A stretch of DNA of 33,898 nucleotides, taken from NCBI GenBank assembly GCA_904395785.1, contig CAJFOG010000191.1:1-33898 (forward strand), in the 5' to 3' direction. Under the pieces are notes generated by a model that ran no database searches, had not been told where the DNA came from, and worked only from the letters and a program-made list of their open reading frames with translations. The stretch is from an uncultured Eubacterium sp. (GTDB lineage Bacteria; Bacillota_I; Bacilli_A; Erysipelotrichales; Erysipelotrichaceae). Shown piece by piece: positions 8,003 through 18,437 of the stretch. Within the stretch, counting starts at the first letter, position 1. The number at the start of each line of letters is the position of its first letter. Made by a program: the position numbers and the translations under genes.

Positions 8003-8076
8003 GAAGTGCACCCCATTTATTGATGTCCGATAAACGGGGTGCACTTCGTTATTTAAGAATCCAAATAATGGGATTC
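8003..8076. repeat. Large hairpin and companion stem-loop, possible IS remnant
   Basis: The perfect 12-base arms GAAGTGCACCCC (8003-8014) and GGGGTGCACTTC (8036-8047) extend, after one mismatch, by five more pairs around a 9-base loop. GTTATTTAAGA follows, then a second stem-loop, GAATCC/GGATTC (8057-8076). There is no T run, so it is not a classical terminator, although it sits between the maturase (plus) and the restriction gene (minus). GGGGTGC and GTTATTTAAGA also occur at 15-45, which suggests an interspersed repeat. Confidence 0.5.
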
Positions 8077-8098
8077 ATTTCATCTCCTTTTACAATGT

Positions 8099-9439
8099 TT
8101 ATGATAATTTAGTTAGATTAAAAATCCATTTTAACCAACATCTGACAGATTGCGATCTTCTTACTATTTGACTCTCGTTACATACATTCAACTCTCTCAT
8201 TCTTGTTTGTATTACTCCTTTTTCAGGTAACTCTCCAAAATTTTCAATAATGAAATCAAAAAATTCTAAGAAAATTTGATGTTCAAGAATAAGCGATACA
8301 AGTTTAAGTTGTCTTTGCTTATACTGCATTTTATATACCTTTTTACCTAATTTAGTTAATATGGATTTTATTTCATTTTCTTCTGTCTTAACCTTCTCAA
8401 ATAAACCCAAATATTTTCCTGCGTTATAATAATATTGTGATTGTCTATATACTGGTTTCCCCTTATTCAAATTTGATCCAAAATGCATTAATTCTGCTAT
8501 TTCTTGATCATTCATAGGATTTTCATACATATTCTCTAACAATGATATAACACGTTCAAATGAATCAGCTTGTACAAATGGAGGAATATCTTGATTATCT
8601 TGGTTATCATCATACTTAACTATTGTATTATTTCTAACCTCCATTAAATCATCTAATGTAATTTCTGTATCTTGAAGTGAATAATTTTTATTCTTAACTA
8701 ACCTAATTGAAGAATAATCATTTATATCAGTAAACTCATATTCAAATAGACGATATATTTTATTTGAATAAATAGAAAAAACTAATCGAATAGGTTTAGT
8801 AACTTTACTCTTCCATAGCCTAAACGGATAATACAGTTGTCTAATATGAAAATCAGGATGGATTACATTTTTAGCCTCCATTATCACTATTGAATCAGAA
8901 TTTTCAAATCCTCCATCAATCTCACATTGAGCATTATTAACGACCAAGTGTTGCTTTACTCCACGATACGTATTAACATCAAACTCAAATTTTCCTGTCC
9001 CCATTCGTCCATTGAATGTACTAACATTTTCATCTGTCTCTAGAAAATCATCTAAAATATTTGAAATAATTAATACATTAATTGCATTAGCTTCTGAGGA
9101 AATGTTATCTATATCAATACTCTCATATTCTGGTATTTCAACAGAGGTCATTCGGGTAACATGTTCTTCAAGCTCTGGAATATCTTGATATAAAATAAAA
9201 TCACCTAATACATATGAACGTCTACTATCCGGTAAAATATTAATTTTATGCTTCTTAAAAGCAGATGGAAGTTGCTCCGAACTATCCCATTTTGACATTA
9301 ATCTTGGTTCTTTAAACTCTTTAATTTGCGATGCTTCAATATGAAAAATTCCATCTTCTTGTATTTTCTTTACTATATCATATTTTTCTATCAACTTTTC
9401 CCAAGCTTCATCAACAGATATTTCTTTATTCTTTATCAT
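8099..9439 (-). CDS. Putative type II restriction endonuclease, PD-(D/E)XK
   Basis: This 446-residue protein is encoded directly after a Dam-like methylase, overlapping it by 14 bases. A PD-(D/E)XK-like active site is visible: D175 in CEIDGG, then E188-A-K190 in IVIMEAKN after a hydrophobic strand. The region around 290-380 looks like a winged-helix specificity segment (NDQEIAELMHFG, YYYNAGKYLGLFE). Pairing with two methylases makes it the likely cutting subunit. I cannot assign a recognition sequence; cutting at a site protected by the Dam-like methylase is expected. It is intact and probably translationally coupled to the methylase. Confidence 0.72.
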   Translation of the reverse strand: MIKNKEISVDEAWEKLIEKYDIVKKIQEDGIFHIEASQIKEFKEPRLMSKWDSSEQLPSAFKKHKINILPDSRRSYVLGDFILYQDIPELEEHVTRMTSVEIPEYESIDIDNISSEANAINVLIISNILDDFLETDENVSTFNGRMGTGKFEFDVNTYRGVKQHLVVNNAQCEIDGGFENSDSIVIMEAKNVIHPDFHIRQLYYPFRLWKSKVTKPIRLVFSIYSNKIYRLFEYEFTDINDYSSIRLVKNKNYSLQDTEITLDDLMEVRNNTIVKYDDNQDNQDIPPFVQADSFERVISLLENMYENPMNDQEIAELMHFGSNLNKGKPVYRQSQYYYNAGKYLGLFEKVKTEENEIKSILTKLGKKVYKMQYKQRQLKLVSLILEHQIFLEFFDFIIENFGELPEKGVIQTRMRELNVCNESQIVRRSQSVRCWLKWIFNLTKLS

Positions 9440-10280
9440 AATTATATATTAACACCTCGTTTATTTCTCCTCTTAAATTACCTTTACTATTAATTGATCT
9501 CTTTGCTTTAATAATTTTTATTTTATAGTCTTTATATAACTCACGAATAAATTCGCAATCAGAATTTGACTGTAAAAATTTAATCCCTTTTTTATTTAAT
9601 TTATCACACTCATTTTTTAACTCTATCTGTTTTTCTTCATTAAAACCATTTTCTGTATAACCTGTAAATGATGCAGAACTCGATATTGGCATATAGGGTG
9701 GATCTAAATAAACAAAATCTCCTCTTCTTAATTTTTCTAAAGTTTTTTTATAATCTCCATTTATTATTTGTATATTTTTGTTTTTAAAATAATTAGACAT
9801 TGCCCTAATTACGGGTTCATTCACAATATTTGGATTCTTATATTTCCCATAAGGAGTGTTAAATTGTCCAGAAGAATTCACTCTATATAATCCATTATAA
9901 CACGTTTTATTTAGATAAATAATTCTTGCAGCTCTTTGTACACTAGTCATTTGAGAATAAAACTCAGTATCTCTATCATACTCTCTTACTTTATAAAAAT
10001 GCTCTGATGTATTTCTTTCTTTATGATAATTTAATTGCTTAATTAATTCATCCGGTTTATCTCTTATAACTGTATATACATTTATTAATTCTATATTATA
10101 GTCATTTATAATTGCATTTTCAGGTTGCAATTCAAACAACAATGCTCCTCCTCCAATAAATGGTTCCACATAATTAGAGTATTTATTTGGAATCATTGGT
10201 ATAATATCTCCTAGCAATTGTCTTTTTCCTCCAACCCATTTAAGTACCGGACTTAATATCAAGTTTTTTTTATTTTTCAT
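9426..10280 (-). CDS. DNA adenine N6-methyltransferase, Dam/DpnM type (D12 class)
   Basis: This 284-residue alpha-class methylase has KWVGGKRQLL near 14-23, the AdoMet site PFIGGGALLF at 40-49, the D12 family block NKTCYNGLYRVN at 124-135 and the catalytic DPPY at 193-196. It transfers methyl to adenine N6 and should protect host DNA from the restriction enzyme encoded next to it. The family often methylates GATC, but the target here is not proven. The RBS AAAGGAG precedes the ATG. A divergent second methylase starts 142 bases away. Confidence 0.9.
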   Translation of the reverse strand: MKNKKNLILSPVLKWVGGKRQLLGDIIPMIPNKYSNYVEPFIGGGALLFELQPENAIINDYNIELINVYTVIRDKPDELIKQLNYHKERNTSEHFYKVREYDRDTEFYSQMTSVQRAARIIYLNKTCYNGLYRVNSSGQFNTPYGKYKNPNIVNEPVIRAMSNYFKNKNIQIINGDYKKTLEKLRRGDFVYLDPPYMPISSSASFTGYTENGFNEEKQIELKNECDKLNKKGIKFLQSNSDCEFIRELYKDYKIKIIKAKRSINSKGNLRGEINEVLIYNYDKE

Positions 10281-10422
10281 CTATTACACTCCTTTCTATT
10301 AACTGTGCTATTTTAACATAACATTTTAAAAAAATACAAACTTAGTAATAAAATTTTTACTTTTTTATTAAAATTGATTTTTTTTATTTTTAATTCGTAA
10401 AAAATAATAGGAGGTGTATTAT

Positions 10423-11139
10423 ATGCAAAAATATAATTTACAGAAAACAACTATTTGGCGTTTTACAAATAGAGGTCATTGGGCTACACATAAAGGTGAT
10501 TACAGAGGTAATTGGTCTCCACATATTCCAAGAAATTTAATTTTAAAATACACTAAGCCCCATGATACTGTTCTAGACTGCTTTATTGGATCAGGTACGA
10601 CATTAATTGAAACAAAACTTTTGAATAGAAATGGTATTGGTATAGACATAAATGCTAATGCAATCGATATTACGAAAAAAAGAACTCAATTTAGCATCAA
10701 CAATTCAGCTAATATAAAATTATTCTTAGGTGATGCACAAAATCTGAATATGATTAAAAACAATTCCATTGATTTCATATGTACTCATCCACCATACGCA
10801 AATATTATTAAATATAGTGATAATTTAATAAACGATTTATCTATATTAAACCATACAGAATTTTTAAAAGGAATGAAAAAAGTCAGTAAAGAACTTTATC
10901 GAGTGTTAAAACCATCACATAAATGTTCTTTTATGATTGGTGATATTAGAAAAGATGGAAATGTTATTCCTCTAGGTTTTCTTACTATGCAATGTTTCAT
11001 AGAAAATAATTTCAAACTAAAAGAAATCATTATTAAAGAACAACATAACTGCACATCGACACCTTTTTGGCTAGAAAAAATCGATAAGATAAATTTTTAC
11101 TTACTAGCACATGAATACATTTTTGTTTTTGTTAAATAA
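10423..11139 (+). CDS. DNA N4/N6-type methyltransferase, second RM methylase
   Basis: This 238-residue protein has the AdoMet-binding FIGSGT at 54-59 after VLDC, and a catalytic HPPY at 122-125, read as THPPYANI. The order, AdoMet motif first and catalytic motif second, differs from common FxGSGT beta-class enzymes, and no large target-recognition domain is evident. The catalytic residue pattern leaves cytosine-N4 or adenine-N6 open. I chose ATG 10423, with AGGAGG at 10409-10414; an in-frame GTG at 10414 overlaps that site. It is divergent from the Dam-like methylase and probably modifies the other strand of an asymmetric site, or single-stranded DNA, for the same restriction system. This is inferred from position. 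Confidence 0.8.
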   Translation: MQKYNLQKTTIWRFTNRGHWATHKGDYRGNWSPHIPRNLILKYTKPHDTVLDCFIGSGTTLIETKLLNRNGIGIDINANAIDITKKRTQFSINNSANIKLFLGDAQNLNMIKNNSIDFICTHPPYANIIKYSDNLINDLSILNHTEFLKGMKKVSKELYRVLKPSHKCSFMIGDIRKDGNVIPLGFLTMQCFIENNFKLKEIIIKEQHNCTSTPFWLEKIDKINFYLLAHEYIFVFVK

Positions 11140-11189
11140 AAATTAGATTACACCCTTTTATAATCAATACACTTACGAAATGAAATATA

Positions 11190-11233
11190 AAAAACTCACT
11201 TTAATGCCTTACAACAAACTTAAGTGAGTTTTT
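11190..11233. terminator. Bidirectional terminator between the methylase and lysS
   Basis: The arms AAAAACTCACTT (11190-11201) and AAGTGAGTTTTT (11222-11233) are fully complementary and give T runs in both directions. It serves convergent lysS (minus) and the plus-strand methylase. Confidence 0.85.
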
Positions 11234-11242
11234 ATACTTATC

Positions 11243-12742
<1,500 letters not shown>

Positions 12743-12751
12743 CTACAAAAT

Positions 12752-12990
12752 AAAAAAGCTCTTATCCACATAGGGACGAGAGCTTTCATCGTGGTACCAC
12801 CCTAATTCGTCTATAGATTACCCTATAGACCTTAGTGACTTATGATAAGTCCATTCGTAACGTGAATGTATACGTCCTGTTGGAAGGCTCCAAGTCTTTA
12901 TTTCAATGAATACTCCACTATCCCTTTCCAGCAATCGGGACTCTCTGTTAGCTTCCTAATCATTTACTCTCTCTTCATCGCCATATGATT
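12752..12990 (-). ncRNA. T-box riboswitch leader of lysS
   Basis: The minus strand carries the T-box sequence AGGGTGGTACCACG (12790-12803), which pairs with the tRNA acceptor end. Downstream is a terminator with arms AGAGCTTT/AAAGCTCT (12779-12786 and 12755-12762) and a T run. The upstream part folds as stem I, beginning near GAAGAGAGAG. AAA at 12897-12899 is a reasonable candidate for the lysine specifier, but the loop was not modelled. Low charged tRNA-Lys would favour the antiterminator and raise lysS transcription. Confidence 0.88.
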
Positions 12991-12994
12991 AATA

Positions 12995-13024
12995 ATTATA
13001 GTATATGTAAAAAACGTTTGTCAA
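12995..13024 (-). promoter_or_regulatory. Promoter of the T-box-lysS transcript
   Basis: The minus strand shows TTGACA (13019-13024), an 18-base spacer and TATAAT (12995-13000), just before the T-box leader. Both hexamers match the consensus exactly. Confidence 0.85.
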
Positions 13025-13124
13025 ATAAGAACAATAGGAAATTATTTAGAATTTCGATTCTTTGTATGTTCTTATATAAGATATACATACAACCCCTGTT
13101 ATAAGGTTATACTTTATAATCTTA

Positions 13125-13480
13125 CTAGAACGATATTAAATCTTCCATTTTATAAACAGTATACCCCTCATAATAATAACTAGCATCAATACCTTTCATA
13201 TAAACATCTCAATCATTGATTTTATCTGTGAGTGCTTGTTTCAATAAAACTTTTATTTCTAAATCTTTACCTGTCTTATCTTTCCTGCAAATTCATAAAT
13301 CTCATCAAAAAGATATTGATGAATGAGTGATAATCCTTTAAATGTTCCAACTTCAAATGTATCTAATAACCCTGTTTCAAAAAGTTCAAGAGCTTTTGTT
13401 TTACTTATTTTTTCTTCCATCTTCATAAATTCTACTTCATTATGAATAAATAACTTATTTTCTAAAAATACGATATTCAC
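13125..13480 (-). pseudogene. Decayed Fic family gene, catalytic core deleted
   Basis: The first 70 codons (13480-13259) encode a Fic N-terminus (KTKALELFETGLLDTFEVGT, YLFDEIYEFAGKIR). After a frame change the remaining sequence encodes a typical Fic C-terminus (KDLEIKVLLKQALTDKIND, stop, then YMKGIDASYYYEGY), ending at 13125. The 80 or so residues that should hold HPFxxGNGR are absent, and a TGA replaces what is normally an Arg codon. The gene is therefore dead by internal deletion, frameshift and nonsense change. It belongs to a different Fic subfamily from the intact gene at 176-1249. It lies between dusB and lysS and looks like the scar of an acquired gene. Confidence 0.8.
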
Positions 13481-13530
13481 CCTTTCATTTTCTAAACAAG
13501 ATATGTTTTCTTATTTATGCATCATGTGTA

Positions 13531-14541
13531 TTATGCAACTGGCTTCACACTTTTCCACAATGCATATTCTTTTTCATAATCTTCTAATATTTCTAACATC
13601 CCATCATATGTTTCAATTTTCGCTAATTGATCTTTTAACTGATGACTATTCGCTAACCCTTTTACATACCAAGCAGCATGTCCTCTCATTTCTTTCATAG
13701 CTACTACTTCACCTTTTAAATCACATAAGCGCTTTGCATGTAATCTCGCCATTTCAAATTTTTCTTCTACTGATACTTGTGGAAGTTTTTCTCCTGTTTC
13801 TAAGTATGTAACGACTTCTTTAATTAACCAAGGATCACCTAATACACCTCTACCAATCATAACTGCATCACAACCTGTTTCTTCTAACATTCGCTTTGCA
13901 TCTTCTGGTGTACGAATATCTCCATTACCGATGACTGGAATAGAAACAGCCTCTTTTACTTGTTTAATATAGGACCAATCCGCATGCCCTTCATACATTT
14001 GTTTTCTTGTACGGCCATGGATTGCAATAGCACATACACCAACTTCTTCTAATCGTTTTGCTAGTTCTACACAGTTAATATGATCATGATCCCAACCAAT
14101 ACGCATCTTTACAGTCACTGGCTTACTTACAGCTTCTATGACTGCTTTTGTCATCGCAACTGCATGATCAATATCTTTCATTAAGGCACTTCCCGCCTCT
14201 GATTTAATAATTTTATTAACAGGACATCCCATATTAATATCAATAATATCACAATCTGATTGAGTATCTAACATTTTAGCTGAATGCACCATTGTTTCAA
14301 TATCGTGTCCAAAAATTTGTAACGTTAATGGATGTTCTTGTGATTCTACTGCTGTCATACCTAATGTTTTTTCATTCTCATAGTATAATGCTTTATCACT
14401 CACCATTTCCGCATAAATTAACCCTGCACCAAATTGTTTACAAATGACACGAAAAGCAGGATTACTAATACCAGCCATCGGTGCAATGACGACTCTGTTA
14501 TCTATTTCTATATCACGTATTTTCCAACTATTTTTTTTCAT
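13531..14541 (-). CDS. dusB: tRNA-dihydrouridine synthase (DusB type)
   Basis: This 336-residue flavoenzyme reduces uridine to dihydrouridine in tRNA. Visible features are the FMN-barrel start [14 protein letters not shown] (18-31), the catalytic C106 in NMGCPVNK, the phosphate-binding VIGNGDI and [11 protein letters not shown] later in the barrel, and the C-terminal helical domain. Its ATG overlaps the hslO stop by 14 bases, so the two are translationally coupled. The pair hslO-dusB next to lysS is a common Bacillota arrangement. Confidence 0.94.
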   Translation of the reverse strand: MKKNSWKIRDIEIDNRVVIAPMAGISNPAFRVICKQFGAGLIYAEMVSDKALYYENEKTLGMTAVESQEHPLTLQIFGHDIETMVHSAKMLDTQSDCDIIDINMGCPVNKIIKSEAGSALMKDIDHAVAMTKAVIEAVSKPVTVKMRIGWDHDHINCVELAKRLEEVGVCAIAIHGRTRKQMYEGHADWSYIKQVKEAVSIPVIGNGDIRTPEDAKRMLEETGCDAVMIGRGVLGDPWLIKEVVTYLETGEKLPQVSVEEKFEMARLHAKRLCDLKGEVVAMKEMRGHAAWYVKGLANSHQLKDQLAKIETYDGMLEILEDYEKEYALWKSVKPVA

Positions 14542-15418
14542 GTAGTTCTAAAAACCTTTCTAAATCTATTAATTCTTCTTCTGTGAAATAATATTTTTCT
14601 CCACAGAAATTACATGTAATCTCGCAACCATGATCTTCTTCAATAATTTGTTTTCTTTCTTCTTTTGATAGTGTTGTCAGTACTCTTTTCATTGTCGCTT
14701 TCTCACAATGACAACGGAATTCAATATCTTGTGTACTTAATACTTTCACATCGTCAAACAAACTATGTAATATGTCTTCTAAAGAATCATTCTCTTGTAG
14801 TAATGTAGAAATATGTTTCATATTAGAAACAATACCTTCTACTTTCACAATATCTTCTTCTGTTGCGTCTGGTAACATTTGAATTAATAATCCACCTGCT
14901 GCCATGATAGAGTTATCTGTATTGACTAAAACACCTACAGATACTGCCGATGGTGTTTGTTCACTTGCGGTAAAGTAGTATGCAAAGTCATCACCAATTT
15001 CTCCTGATTGTAATGCAACTGTACCACTCCAGTTTTCTTTCATATGTAAATCTTTAATAACTTCTAAGTATCCATTCGTTCCTACCGCAGTACCTACAGC
15101 CAATTTTCCTGTATCATTGTACTGTAACATAATATGTGGATCAGATACAAATCCTCTTACATGCCCATCTTGATATGCATCCACAAGAATCGTCCCAATT
15201 GGTCCTCCACCATTAATTCTGATTGTTAATTGTTCTTTCTCACTTTTCAACATACTTCCCATGATAGAACCAATACTTAATGTACGACCTAATGCAGCTG
15301 CACTTGTTGGCCATAAATCAAAGTTTTGTCTTGCTTTTTCTACTAGATGTGTAGAAGAACAAATATATACTCGTACACGTTCTTCACATGCCAATGCTTT
15401 TACTAAGTAATCTTTCAT
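14528..15418 (-). CDS. hslO: Hsp33 redox-regulated holdase chaperone
   Basis: This 296-residue chaperone is activated by oxidation. The C-terminal zinc switch is complete: C236-x-C238 and C269-x2-C272. The N-terminal domain has the conserved [12 protein letters not shown] region (70-81) and [14 protein letters not shown] (136-149). In oxidising conditions the cysteines form disulfides, zinc is lost and the protein binds unfolding clients. The RBS AGGAGAT precedes the ATG. A plausible promoter, TTGTAA-17-TATAAA, lies just upstream. The thiol peroxidase gene comes next on the same strand, so this stretch is rich in oxidative-stress functions. Confidence 0.95.
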   Translation of the reverse strand: MKDYLVKALACEERVRVYICSSTHLVEKARQNFDLWPTSAAALGRTLSIGSIMGSMLKSEKEQLTIRINGGGPIGTILVDAYQDGHVRGFVSDPHIMLQYNDTGKLAVGTAVGTNGYLEVIKDLHMKENWSGTVALQSGEIGDDFAYYFTASEQTPSAVSVGVLVNTDNSIMAAGGLLIQMLPDATEEDIVKVEGIVSNMKHISTLLQENDSLEDILHSLFDDVKVLSTQDIEFRCHCEKATMKRVLTTLSKEERKQIIEEDHGCEITCNFCGEKYYFTEEELIDLERFLELHEKK

Positions 15419-15534
15419 AGTTTCATCTCCTATTATTTTATATAGCTATGCTATATGATTTACAAATTGCATATGTAGTATACCATATCATCACAAAGAT
15501 ACCAAACCTTTCAAACGTATAAAACATAAGAAAA

Positions 15535-15559
15535 ACCACTATGTATTTCTACAAGTGGT
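15535..15559 (-). terminator. Terminator of tpx
   Basis: On the minus strand ACCACT, a 13-base loop and AGTGGT are followed by TTTTTC, directly downstream of the tpx stop. Confidence 0.7.
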
Positions 15560-15568
15560 ATCTCTATC

Positions 15569-16063
15569 TTATTTCGTTAACTCACCAATTTTTGTAAGAA
15601 CATCTTGGTAGTTAGGTTCGCTTGCGATTTCAGAAACGTATTCTACATGGCGGATTACGTTATCAGCATCTACTACAAATACTGCTCTTGTAAGTAAGTT
15701 TAACTCTTCTACAACTGTTCCTGTAGCTTTACCAAAACTTTGTGTTTTGTAGTCACTTAAAGTTTTCACATTTTTGTTGTCGTTTACTTGACACCATCTG
15801 TGTAATGCAAATGGTAAATCCATACTAATTGAGTAACAAGTTGCATTATCAATCTCTTTGAAAAATGTCATAAATTTAGAAAGTTCGATAGAACATACAC
15901 CAGTATCAACAGATGGTACAGATAAGAATACTCTTACCCCTTTTGTATCTGATAAAGATACTGCATTTAATTCCATATCTACAGCTGTAAATTCAGGAAA
16001 TTTATCTCCTACTTTTAATTGTGCTCCCTTTAATGTCATTGGTTGACCTTGAAATGTAATCAT
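15569..16063 (-). CDS. tpx: Thiol peroxidase, atypical 2-Cys peroxiredoxin
   Basis: This 164-residue protein matches the Tpx family in length. The peroxidatic C57 lies in PSVDTGVCSIE and the resolving C91 in RWCQVND. The 34-residue spacing is the same as in E. coli Tpx. It reduces hydrogen peroxide and alkyl hydroperoxides using thioredoxin in the cytosol. It has its own candidate promoter in the upstream gap (TTGTAT-17-TATACT, near 16108-16136) and its own terminator, so it is a single-gene unit. No convincing PerR box was found. Confidence 0.95.
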   Translation of the reverse strand: MITFQGQPMTLKGAQLKVGDKFPEFTAVDMELNAVSLSDTKGVRVFLSVPSVDTGVCSIELSKFMTFFKEIDNATCYSISMDLPFALHRWCQVNDNKNVKTLSDYKTQSFGKATGTVVEELNLLTRAVFVVDADNVIRHVEYVSEIASEPNYQDVLTKIGELTK

Positions 16064-16150
16064 GAATACTCCTCCTTTATTTCAACACTTATATGATTGT
16101 CTATAGTATACTACTATATAATGGTTAATACAAATGATATGCAAGGGGAA

Positions 16151-16656
16151 TTATCTCTGTGAGTCTGAATTAAACAACGAACGTATCCATATTACAACTA
16201 AATAAAGAGTTAGTATAATAAAAAGTATGATAATAGTTATATATTTAGAAAGATCTTGCTTTCCTTTTAAATACGTTTCTTGATAAAGTTCATCAAATAT
16301 TTCATATGCTTTATAACCTTTATAATTACTATACAGATTATCACTTTTTTTTAAATCATAGACTCCTTTTTTATATGCTTCCTTTACTATACTTTCTTCT
16401 ATTTGAGCAAGTTCATCTTTTTATAAAACTCTCTATATTTTTGCTGAAAACAGCTCTTTTCATCTTCAGTTTCTCCCTTTGAATAATCCTGCATCATCTC
16501 ATAATTCCATACATCTTTTTCGGCATATTCTTCTGCATTTTTTTCTAATTGTGGTTGAAGATTACAAAAATCATTCTCTGTTTCTAAACTCTTTGCTGAT
16601 ATAGATACATCAAATATAGATATAAATATTATTACTAAAATAATTATTTGTTTCAT
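16151..16656 (-). CDS. Small membrane-anchored secreted protein, frameshifted, unknown function
   Basis: From the ATG at 16656 the frame gives 85 residues: an N-terminal signal-like helix (1-20), then a charged extracytoplasmic stretch with C31 and C69, stopping at 16399. The -1 frame continues at once, without a start codon, from T5 at 16418-16422 for about 79 more codons to a TAA at 16151. That part contains YxKGxxDL twice (AYKKGVYDL, TYLKGKQDL) and a clear C-terminal membrane helix (YITIIILFIILTLYLVV). One extra A in the run would give a single protein of about 165 residues with a helix at each end. The start codon lies 3 bases past the KAP gene stop, so the two are coupled. No family was recognised. 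The break may be real decay, slippage or a sequencing error. Confidence 0.6.
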
Positions 16657-16659
16657 TTT

Positions 16660-18396
16660 TTAAAACCTCACATCCTCCATAAAAAGTTCTTTTAATTTTA
16701 CTTTTAAATTTTCATATTCTTCCTTCTTCATTATATTTTCTATGTTTAACACTTGCTGTAAAAAATATTTCGTATCTCTAAAATTGGCCTTAAAATTGTT
16801 TGGAAAATAGTATGTTATTATTTCTTTTAATAATCTTAATCTATATTCATCATCCTTATCAGATAACAGCAATAATTTATATGTGGCAAAACAAATTGAT
16901 TGTAGAAATAAAACTATGGATTGTTTTTCATTGAATTTATCTGCTATTTCATTTATAAAAATTTTATTTTTTAAATCATTGTAGATTTGATTTCCGTCTC
17001 TTCCTTCTAAATTTTCTTTCTTAATTATCTCTTCTGAGCTTAACGAAATAATTCCCAACGGTCTTGTAAATCTATAGTTACTGTTCACGCAACTACACAC
17101 CCTTAAAACATTCTGATAAGCATCACTCGACATCCTATCAATATCCTCAATTACTAACATAAGCTGATTTTTTCTTACCATTTTAAGAAGATGATAAATG
17201 TAATAATCTTGATGAAATTTACTTGAATCTTTTTGATTAATAATTATTTGATATAAATATTTACAAACAAAAATCCAAATTATTATCGTGAATAAAAAAA
17301 CTTCCAAAATTGTTAAAACATCTATACTATAATCATTTGCCAATTCAAATATGTTCATAATAATAGTGTCAAAAATAGATTTGTCTATTTCAAAGCCTAT
17401 ATTCAAATATCTAAATATTACATATATTATACTGCCTATATAATCAATATAGCTTATCAGAAAAGATGAAACAGCTCCTATAATAATGAATACTATTATT
17501 AACGCTGACTTATGGTTCATATAAGATTTCATTTTAGAATATTGAAGCGCTTTCATATACATTAAATATAGGAAGTCTTCATCATAATTAGCTTCCCAAG
17601 GTGAAATTCTAACTGGAGTATAATTATGATTCATACACAATATTCTATCATATGTTGTTTTTCCATTACCGTATTCCCCATCATGATATAACCATTTCGA
17701 TTCTAGCTTTATTGGTGAATTCAATTCAGCACTTATATCTATATTTTTTAAATTATATAAATAAGAATTACCTAAAAGCGAAAAAATATTTTTTACTTCT
17801 ACATTTTTTCTTAATTCTTTAATAGGAAATAATGAACACACTCTATAACACTGTTCTACTGAATATTTACTTATAAATATCTCATCATATTTATTATTAA
17901 CATCAATATAAATAATCGCTTTTTTACGATAAACTTTTCCATTTACTTTATAACTGACCAACACCTTAATTTTATGATTCTCTATTACATTATTCTTAAT
18001 ATTAATAAAATGTTTATGTAGACTAAAGTAAAAATACTTTTTCTTTCTATCTCTATTCGTTGATAACACTGTATGAAATTGATTCAATACAAATACTTCA
18101 CAATCTATTGCATTCTCTGGAAAAAAGTTCTCCATGTTTATTTTAAAAATCCTCGAATCATAAAAGCTGAAAAAATAATTTGAATAATAAATTTTTGATT
18201 GAATAATATCGTCATAATCTAAATTCAAAAATTCGATACTGATATTATTATAACTTTTTTTTAAAAAATTAAATCCTATGTAAAACGAGCATATAAAAAA
18301 TATAACCATTAATACATCTCTTAGTATGCTACCTTCATTAGTGTCCACATCAATCAATGTAAATAAATAAATAAAGCAAACTATTATTAACGACAA
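16660..18396 (-). CDS. KAP-family membrane P-loop NTPase
   Basis: This protein, 578 residues from a TTG start, shows the KAP layout. Walker A GEYGNGKTT is at 240-248, followed by the family-typical SPWEANYDEDFLYL (265-278). Membrane helices are inserted at about 297-330 and 359-384, and Walker B MLVIEDIDR is at 413-421. Two more helices lie at the N-terminus (1-14, 27-47). KAP NTPases are membrane-bound, and some, such as PifA, act in phage exclusion. The start is doubtful: TTG is weak and has a poor RBS. The frame is open upstream to 18471 and reads like protein (KYLKKDDPFSRYYY). It joins the preceding membrane ORF if ribosomes slip -1 at an A8 run. It may therefore be the rear of a protein of about 750 residues. 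Confidence 0.78.
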   Translation of the reverse strand: MSLIIVCFIYLFTLIDVDTNEGSILRDVLMVIFFICSFYIGFNFLKKSYNNISIEFLNLDYDDIIQSKIYYSNYFFSFYDSRIFKINMENFFPENAIDCEVFVLNQFHTVLSTNRDRKKKYFYFSLHKHFINIKNNVIENHKIKVLVSYKVNGKVYRKKAIIYIDVNNKYDEIFISKYSVEQCYRVCSLFPIKELRKNVEVKNIFSLLGNSYLYNLKNIDISAELNSPIKLESKWLYHDGEYGNGKTTYDRILCMNHNYTPVRISPWEANYDEDFLYLMYMKALQYSKMKSYMNHKSALIIVFIIIGAVSSFLISYIDYIGSIIYVIFRYLNIGFEIDKSIFDTIIMNIFELANDYSIDVLTILEVFLFTIIIWIFVCKYLYQIIINQKDSSKFHQDYYIYHLLKMVRKNQLMLVIEDIDRMSSDAYQNVLRVCSCVNSNYRFTRPLGIISLSSEEIIKKENLEGRDGNQIYNDLKNKIFINEIADKFNEKQSIVLFLQSICFATYKLLLLSDKDDEYRLRLLKEIITYYFPNNFKANFRDTKYFLQQVLNIENIMKKEEYENLKVKLKELFMEDVRF

Positions 18397-18437
18397 AATT
18401 ATACAATAATAATACCTTGAAAAAGGATCATCTTTTT

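Noticed and set aside
8003-8047. Large GC-rich hairpin as a rho-independent terminator for the maturase operon
   Set aside because: The stem is strong, but no T run follows on either strand; the shared motifs with the left edge fit a repeat better.
13503-13700. Plus-strand 65-codon frame at the dusB 3' end
   Set aside because: Mostly antisense to dusB, no ribosome site and no recognisable motif.
16100-16140. Possible PerR box upstream of tpx
   Set aside because: The AT-rich dyad there matches the PerR consensus poorly on one side; no more than chance similarity in this composition.
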